From positions 1 through 11,118 of the forward strand of contig CABREZ010000042.1 of NCBI GenBank assembly GCA_902470035.1: a DNA stretch of 11,118 bases, read 5' to 3'. A program made the position numbers and the translations under genes. Origin of the DNA: an uncultured Streptococcus sp. (lineage in GTDB: Bacteria > Bacillota > Bacilli > Lactobacillales > Streptococcaceae). Shown here in pieces: positions 7,430-11,118 of this stretch (positions within the stretch are counted from its first letter, which is position 1; each line of letters starts with the position of its first letter). The notes below the pieces were generated by a model. The model had not been told where the DNA came from. It ran no database searches and saw nothing but the letters and a program-made list of their open reading frames with translations.

Positions 7430-7675
7430 ATGAATCAAACTGTTTACATCCTTATTTTGGTTAGTCTACTCATCCTCTTTTTAATCAATAAATACGAGAG
7501 AGAAAAACTGCAAAAGATTTTACAAGAGCAACTCTTAAAAGATGAAACCTTCAAAGCAAGCATCAAGGAACAAATCCAAACAACGGAGAACATCAACGAT
7601 GTCATCCACGCCATCAACAAGGACTATCGCCTCGGCCTCTTGCTTGCGAAAGAAATCACCGATCAATTAAAGTAA
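7430..7675 (+). CDS. Small single-pass membrane protein of unknown function
   Basis: This is an 81-residue protein I do not recognise as a named family. Residues 4-19 are strongly hydrophobic (TVYILILVSLLILFLI), making an N-terminal anchor. The rest (20-81) is charged and probably helical, with many Lys, Glu and Gln residues, and is predicted cytoplasmic. The last part, VIHAINKDYRLGLLLAKEI, has the spacing of the C-terminal domain of ribosomal protein L7/L12 (V-I-x-A ... L-G-L-x-x-A-K), but lacks some of its conserved residues; this is only a suggestion. GGAG lies 7 nt before the ATG at 7430. No clear promoter is visible in 7353-7429, so it may depend on read-through past the argS terminator or on a promoter I cannot identify. 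The gene ends just before the structured repeat at 7689. Confidence 0.75.
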   Translation: MNQTVYILILVSLLILFLINKYEREKLQKILQEQLLKDETFKASIKEQIQTTENINDVIHAINKDYRLGLLLAKEITDQLK

Positions 7676-7680
7676 CCCGC

Positions 7681-7742
7681 AAAAAAGGGAGTGGGGCAGA
7701 AATCGGTAATTCGTTAGAATTCGATTTCGTCGTCCCACCTCC
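7681..7742 (-). terminator. Long hairpin at the left end of the repeat, terminator-like on the minus strand
   Basis: GGA plus GTGGG (7688-7695) pairs with CCCAC plus TCC (7734-7742, one bulged C). Inside, GAAATCG pairs with CGATTTC, and AATTC (7708-7712) with GAATT (7717-7721) around the loop GTTA. Read on the minus strand, the stem is followed by six T residues (7686-7681), so it could stop transcripts coming from nrdI. Confidence 0.6.
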
Positions 7743-7860
7743 GCACAGTTGAGTAGGGCTGTAAAAGCTGATGAAATCAGCGTAGTAGAGGCCACTCAAC
7801 CACTGCATCTTGCTTGATAATCCAAAGATAATTGAGAGGCTAGGACTTTGTCCCAGCCTC
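7689..7860. repeat. Structured intergenic repeat (about 172 bp, MITE-like) with imperfect inverted ends
   Basis: The element fills most of the space between two convergent genes and has no credible reading frame. Its ends are imperfect inverted copies: GAGTGGGGCAGAAA at 7689-7702, and GAGGCTGGGACAAAG read inward on the minus strand from 7860. It contains three nested structures: the hairpin at 7688-7742, a branched one at 7743-7806 (GTTGAGT with ACTCAAC outside, GCTGAT-GAA-ATCAGC inside), and the terminator hairpin at 7836-7860. From memory, very similar intergenic sequences recur in oral streptococcal genomes; I could not verify this here, and only one copy lies in the window. It could be a miniature transposon remnant, a structured RNA, or a mobile terminator cassette. 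I see no clear target-site duplication. Confidence 0.6.
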
Positions 7861-7864
7861 TTTT
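7836..7864 (+). terminator. Intrinsic terminator at the right end of the repeat, + strand
   Basis: GAGGCT-A-GGAC (7836-7846) pairs with GTCC-C-AGCCTC (7850-7860) with one A-C mismatch and a TTT loop, followed by TTTTCT. It is well placed to end transcripts of the small membrane protein gene and may also end an RNA made from the repeat itself. Confidence 0.75.
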
Positions 7865-7897
7865 CTCTGCTAATTAAGCAGCCTCCTCCCATACAAA

Positions 7898-7925
7898 GAA
7901 ACCCCAAACCTAGGCTTGGGGTTTC
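7898..7925 (-). terminator. Intrinsic terminator of nrdI
   Basis: A perfect 10-bp stem (GAAACCCCAA at 7898-7907 with TTGGGGTTTC at 7916-7925) surrounds an 8-nt loop, 5 nt beyond the nrdI stop codon. On the minus strand it runs into TTTGT, a modest T-tract. Confidence 0.75.
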
Positions 7926-7930
7926 TCATT

Positions 7931-8386
7931 TTAAAAGTGATACAAGTCTTCGATAATACCAGCTACTTTTTTGATATCCCCTAGCATCCCTCGCATTTCA
8001 AAGTCTGCTAGCATAGGGAAACCAAAGCGTTGGCTGTACTGCTTGGCCGTTAGGCAATATTGATTATTAAAGTTGCGGTTTCCAGATCCTACAACTCCCA
8101 AGCATTTAGTGGCATTGTCTCCATAGGCAATAAAGTCTGCTACATCGGTCGTTAAAATCTCCACATCCCCATTATCAACACCATTTCCCCCTTCTAGGTA
8201 GGTCGGCAAAAAGGTAATAAAAGGTGCATCGACTTCAAAGAAGGGCTTCCCTTCTTTGACCAGGTCTTTGACATGGATTTTTTCAATAACCAAGTCAGGA
8301 TACTGCTCCCATAGATAATCACTGAGGCGACGGACAAAACTTTCAGTATTACCACTTAAACTGATATAGACAAAACATACTTTCAT
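7931..8386 (-). CDS. nrdI: Flavodoxin-like NrdI, ribonucleotide reductase assembly protein
   Basis: NrdI is an FMN protein that supplies the oxidant used to build the dimanganese-tyrosyl radical cofactor of the class Ib ribonucleotide reductase subunit NrdF. The protein has 151 residues from the ATG at 8386. The N-terminal MKVCFVYISLSGNT carries the FMN phosphate loop (SLSGNT, 9-14). The loop PTYLEGGNG (61-69) and the glycine-rich GSGNRNFNNQY (100-110) are typical of NrdI flavin loops. The frame can be extended 12 nt upstream to a TTG, but that codon overlaps the GGAG that serves the ATG, so ATG 8386 is the better start. No nrdE, nrdF or nrdH lies nearby; a stand-alone nrdI is known in streptococci. 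It follows the membrane protein gene by 67 nt on the same strand and is probably co-transcribed with it. Confidence 0.93.
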   Translation of the reverse strand: MKVCFVYISLSGNTESFVRRLSDYLWEQYPDLVIEKIHVKDLVKEGKPFFEVDAPFITFLPTYLEGGNGVDNGDVEILTTDVADFIAYGDNATKCLGVVGSGNRNFNNQYCLTAKQYSQRFGFPMLADFEMRGMLGDIKKVAGIIEDLYHF

Positions 8387-8392
8387 TTTCTT

Positions 8393-8396
8393 CTCC
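8393..8396 (-). promoter_or_regulatory. nrdI: Ribosome binding site that decides the nrdI start
   Basis: GGAG on the minus strand lies 6 nt before the ATG at 8386. It shares its first G with the alternative TTG codon (8398-8396), so the TTG is part of the ribosome site rather than the start. Confidence 0.75.
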
Positions 8397-8407
8397 AATC
8401 AGACCAA

Positions 8408-8436
8408 CTCCTCTTCTTTGTCTAAAACTAGAGGAG
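8408..8436. other. Hairpin between the membrane protein gene and nrdI
   Basis: CTCCTCT (8408-8414) and AGAGGAG (8430-8436) form a 7-bp stem with a 15-nt loop. On the minus strand no T-run follows, so it is not a standard terminator for the upstream gene. It may act as an RNA processing or stability element, or adjust the relative yield of the two genes. On the + strand it is followed by CTTTTAAA. Confidence 0.35.
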
Positions 8437-8453
8437 CTTTTAAATGCTATGAT

Positions 8454-8966
8454 CTAAGCTTGAAGGTCGCTAGCTGGTCTATTTTTCAATTTGTAGAGGA
8501 GGATTCCCAAGTAAACAAGGGCTACAACTACACTCAAGACAAGTGCATATAAGCTAGAAGCCTGTATCAAAGTCCGCAATTTATCTGATGTGATTACCGA
8601 CATGGAAGAACGATAAGACCAGAAATTGTGCAAGCTTATTAGGAGGAAGGCTCCAATTTGACCCATATAGGCATAGGTTGCCTTGACAATATCCTTTTTA
8701 GACAGGAAGAAATAGCCAACAGCAATTAAGCCTGCAATCAAAAGAGAGAGCAACAACCAAGCGATTGGTCCGCGTAACGCTACGATTAATTTTTCAAGGA
8801 AGGCTTTGTATTCTTCCCGTTCAAGAGCAGTGGTTAAGTTCAAAGAAGCTGCCGTTTCATCTGTGACCTCCACTTTAGCCAATCCAAAGAAGGACTGAGC
8901 AGTTAATAGAGTTCCCATCGCTGAGAGGGCTAGCAAGACATACATATAAATCGGATTTTTCTTCAT
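8454..8966 (-). CDS. Four-helix membrane protein of unknown function
   Basis: This is a 170-residue integral membrane protein I cannot assign to a named family. Hydrophobic segments are seen at about 6-28, 66-88 (WLLLSLLIAGLIAVGYFFL), 96-115 and 133-158 (YALVLSVVVALVYLGILLY). A polar acidic stretch (about 30-60, with several Glu and Thr residues) lies between helices 1 and 2, probably outside the cell. The C-terminus is short and polar (KLKNRPASDLQA), and both ends are probably cytoplasmic by charge. The first helix begins directly after MKKNP, so it may act as an uncleaved signal anchor. The ATG at 8966 has GAGGAA at about 7-nt spacing, and a clear promoter lies upstream. It is the first gene of a likely two-gene unit with nrdI; whether the two functions are linked is unknown. 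Confidence 0.85.
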   Translation of the reverse strand: MKKNPIYMYVLLALSAMGTLLTAQSFFGLAKVEVTDETAASLNLTTALEREEYKAFLEKLIVALRGPIAWLLLSLLIAGLIAVGYFFLSKKDIVKATYAYMGQIGAFLLISLHNFWSYRSSMSVITSDKLRTLIQASSLYALVLSVVVALVYLGILLYKLKNRPASDLQA

Positions 8967-8999
8967 TGTATTTCCTCGTTTCTAATATCCATACTATTT

Positions 9000-9028
9000 A
9001 TTATAACGTGAACCGAAGGGAAGCGCAA
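9000..9028 (-). promoter_or_regulatory. Sigma-A promoter of the membrane protein / nrdI unit
   Basis: On the minus strand TTGCGC (9028-9023) and a perfect TATAAT (9005-9000) are 17 nt apart. The predicted start is near 8993, about 27 nt before the ATG at 8966. The -35 matches the consensus only at TTG. Confidence 0.7.
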
Positions 9029-9055
9029 GTTTAGATTTTCCCAGTTATCCTATAC

Positions 9056-9105
9056 AAAAAAGCTCCCTCTAAATCAGGATATGATCCAAAAGGAGCTCCT
9101 TTTTT
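9056..9105 (-). terminator. Intrinsic terminator of the phosphorylase gene
   Basis: AGCTCC (9061-9066) pairs with GGAGCT (9092-9097), with A and T runs outside it (9056-9060 and 9100-9105). A small inner hairpin forms from GGAT (9077-9080) and ATCC (9084-9087). On the minus strand it ends in TTTTTT. The right arm is also a 16-bp perfect palindrome centred on AGCT, so the structure has alternative folds and is probably bidirectional. Confidence 0.8.
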
Positions 9106-9139
9106 ATGAGTATATTGCTTCTAGAATTCTGAAAGCAAA

Positions 9140-11118
9140 TTAGTTCAAGTGCCAGATGTCTTCGTTGTACTGAGCGATTGTACGGTCAGATGAGAAGAAT
9201 CCTGCTTTAGCAATGTTGACGATGACTTTATCCAACCATGCGTCACGGTCTTCGTAGTCAGCCAACATTTGCTCTTTGACTTTGATGTAGTCTTCCAAGT
9301 CGAGAAGGGTCATGAACCAGTCTTTGTTGATCAACTCATTGTGAAGGCGAGACAAACTTTCTTGGTTACCAACTGCAAGAACAGCGTCGCTGACGATGAA
9401 GTCAACCAATGGTTTGATCGCTTCACGAGCGTAGAATTCGCTTGATTTGTATGCTGATTTTGCGTAAAGGTCGATAACTGTTTCTGAATCTTCACCGAAG
9501 ATATAGATGTTTTCGTCTCCAACCAACTCAGCGATTTCCACGTTAGCTCCGTCCATAGTACCAAGCGTCAAAGCTCCGTTCAACATGAATTTCATGTTAC
9601 CAGTACCTGAAGCCTCTTTAGAAGCCAATGAGATTTGTTCTGAGATATCACATGCTGGGATCAAGAAGCTTGCTGCAGTCACGTTGTAGTTTTCAACCAT
9701 CACTACTTGCAAGTGTGGAGCTACTGCTGGGTCGTTTGCAATGACTTCTGACAAGCAAAGGACCAAGTGGATGATATCTTGAGCGATGGTGTAGGCAGGA
9801 GCTGCTTTACCACCAAAGAAGACTGTGATTGGACGAGCAGGGATATTACCAGCCTTGATGTCCAAGTATTTGTGGATGACATACAAAGCGTTCATTTGTT
9901 GACGTTTGTACTCGTGAAGACGTTTGATTTGGATATCAAAGATAGAATTTGGATTGATTTCCACACCTTGGTGCTCTTTCAAGTGACGAGCCAATTTACG
10001 TTTGTTGTGGGCTTTGATGTTTTCCAATTTTTCTTTGACAGCAGCTTTATCTTCGTATGAGAGAAGGTCTTCCAACTTAGAAGCATCATGGTGCCAGTCA
10101 CGTCCAAGGATCTCATCCAAGTAGTGAGACAAGCTTGGGTTGGCATGCATGAGCCAACGACGGAAGGTAATCCCGTTTGTTTTGTTGTTGAATTTTTCTG
10201 GGTAAAGGTCGTAGAAGGACTTCAACTCTGAGTTCTTCAAGATTTCAGTGTGAAGAGCTGCAACCCCGTTAACACTGTATCCGTAGTGGATATCCATGTG
10301 AGCCATGTGAACACGATCGTATTCATCAATGATTTGAACAGCTGGATCTTTGTGTTCAGCACGAACACGACGGTCCAATTCTTCAATGATTGGTACCAAA
10401 TGAGGAACCACTTCTTGCAAGAATTCAAGTGGCCATTTTTCAAGGGCTTCTGCAAGGATTGTGTGGTTAGTGTAAGCGGTCATGCTACGAACGATAGAGA
10501 TGGCTTCATCCATTTCGATACCGCGTTCAGTCAAGAGACGGATCAACTCAGGAATGACCATAGATGGGTGAGTATCATTGATTTGTACAACTGCATAGTC
10601 AGCAAGGTCATGCAAGTTGCTTCCTTTTTCGATCGCTTCGTCGAGGATCAATTGTGCACCGTTTGAAACCATGAAGTATTGTTGGAAAATACGGAGCAAT
10701 TCACCTTGACGGTTACTATCATCTGGGTAAAGGAAAAGAGTCAAGTTGCGAGCGATATCTGTCTTGTCAAAGTTGATACCATTTTCGATGATAGAAGAGT
10801 CAACTGAATCCAAGTCAAACAAACGCAAACGGTTTTTCGTAGCTGTTTTGTAACCAGGTACATCGATATCGTAAAGAGTAGATGTCAATGTGAAGTGTGC
10901 AAATGGTACTTGGTAGCTACGGCTTGAACGAACCAACCAGTTTTGGTCAGTCAACCAAGCGTTAGGAATGGTTTCTTGTTGGTTGTTTTTAAGAACTTGT
11001 TGGAAAAGACCAAAGTGGTAGTTCAAACCAACACCGTCACCGTTCAAACCAAGTGTAGCGATTGAGTCGATAAAGCAGGCTGCCAAACGTCCCAAACCAC
11101 CGTTACCAAGTGATGGTT
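9140..11118 (-). CDS. glgP: Glycogen/maltodextrin phosphorylase, 3' part (start outside window)
   Basis: This is an alpha-glucan phosphorylase, PLP-dependent, which releases glucose-1-phosphate from glycogen or maltodextrins in the cytoplasm. The frame stays open to the window edge. Its first visible residues, PSLGNGGLGRLAACFID, are the conserved glucan phosphorylase motif that normally lies roughly 100 residues into the protein, so about 659 residues are visible and the N-terminal part is missing. The TTG codon at 11095 is internal, not a start. Other family motifs are NDTHPSMVIPEL, NKTNGITFRRWL, KRLHEYKRQQMNALY and EASGTGNMKFMLNGA, in which the Lys encoded at 9592-9590 binds PLP. The stop TAA is at 9142-9140, followed by a strong terminator. 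Streptococci can carry both a glycogen-operon GlgP and a MalP paired with malQ; the upstream neighbour needed to choose is outside the window. Codon use suggests high expression. Confidence 0.95.
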   Translation of the reverse strand, partial: PSLGNGGLGRLAACFIDSIATLGLNGDGVGLNYHFGLFQQVLKNNQQETIPNAWLTDQNWLVRSSRSYQVPFAHFTLTSTLYDIDVPGYKTATKNRLRLFDLDSVDSSIIENGINFDKTDIARNLTLFLYPDDSNRQGELLRIFQQYFMVSNGAQLILDEAIEKGSNLHDLADYAVVQINDTHPSMVIPELIRLLTERGIEMDEAISIVRSMTAYTNHTILAEALEKWPLEFLQEVVPHLVPIIEELDRRVRAEHKDPAVQIIDEYDRVHMAHMDIHYGYSVNGVAALHTEILKNSELKSFYDLYPEKFNNKTNGITFRRWLMHANPSLSHYLDEILGRDWHHDASKLEDLLSYEDKAAVKEKLENIKAHNKRKLARHLKEHQGVEINPNSIFDIQIKRLHEYKRQQMNALYVIHKYLDIKAGNIPARPITVFFGGKAAPAYTIAQDIIHLVLCLSEVIANDPAVAPHLQVVMVENYNVTAASFLIPACDISEQISLASKEASGTGNMKFMLNGALTLGTMDGANVEIAELVGDENIYIFGEDSETVIDLYAKSAYKSSEFYAREAIKPLVDFIVSDAVLAVGNQESLSRLHNELINKDWFMTLLDLEDYIKVKEQMLADYEDRDAWLDKVIVNIAKAGFFSSDRTIAQYNEDIWHLN

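Noticed and set aside
7867..7881. The short inverted repeat CTGCT-AATTA-AGCAG
   Set aside because: Five base pairs between two terminators at a convergent junction; too short and badly placed for an operator.
7656..7907. A minus-strand 83-codon reading frame across the repeat
   Set aside because: It overlaps the hairpins and the end of the small + strand gene, has no ribosome site, and its composition is that of structured non-coding DNA.
10250..10666. A + strand reading frame of 138 codons inside the phosphorylase gene
   Set aside because: It is antisense to conserved phosphorylase motifs and has no ribosome binding site or recognisable domain.

Overview
The window looks like chromosomal DNA of an oral streptococcus, most likely Mitis or Sanguinis group. 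The evidence is the argS / argR-mutS cluster, a stand-alone nrdI with no ribonucleotide reductase genes beside it, a streptococcal-type maltodextrin/glycogen phosphorylase, and a complex intergenic repeat of a kind I associate with oral streptococci. The species cannot be fixed from this sequence alone.

Layout, left to right. Positions 11-43 hold an intrinsic terminator for a + strand gene outside the window. Positions 160-2205 are a two-gene minus-strand operon: a double zinc-ribbon, two-helix membrane protein, followed by an SPFH-domain protein with a C-terminal GYF_2-like domain. It has its own near-consensus promoter at 2261-2289. Next come argR and mutS (minus strand, 5467 down to 2374), which end in a strong terminator overlapping the mutS stop codon. 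argS is transcribed divergently (+, 5570-7258) from a compact 102-bp shared promoter region and ends in a strong terminator. A small single-pass membrane protein (+, 7430-7675) follows. Positions 7676-7930 hold a structured repeat of about 172 bp and further hairpins between convergent genes. nrdI (minus, 7931-8386) and a four-helix membrane protein of unknown function (minus, 8454-8966) share a promoter at 9000-9028. The right edge is the 3' part of a glycogen/maltodextrin phosphorylase gene (minus, 9140 to the window end).

How the genes work together. argS charges tRNA-Arg and the divergent ArgR-family repressor plausibly links it to arginine supply. However, this ArgR lacks the usual Asp-Asp pair of the arginine pocket, so it probably needs a partner paralogue. 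MutS (HexA in pneumococcus) is the mismatch sensor and sits behind argR in the same direction. The zinc-ribbon/SPFH pair resembles the YdjG/YdjI part of the Bacillus subtilis PspA (YdjF) membrane-stress operon, but no PspA gene lies in this window. NrdI is the flavodoxin that activates the manganese class Ib ribonucleotide reductase.

Most of the window is ordinary core genome. The parts most worth a second look are the repeat with inverted ends at 7689-7860, which provides a terminator facing each way; the ArgR with an altered arginine motif; the zinc-ribbon/SPFH-GYF pair; and the small membrane protein with a faint L7/L12-like C-terminus. Three reading frames appear to begin at non-ATG or poorly supported upstream starts, or to run off the window. 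I corrected these for nrdI, the zinc-ribbon gene and the phosphorylase.
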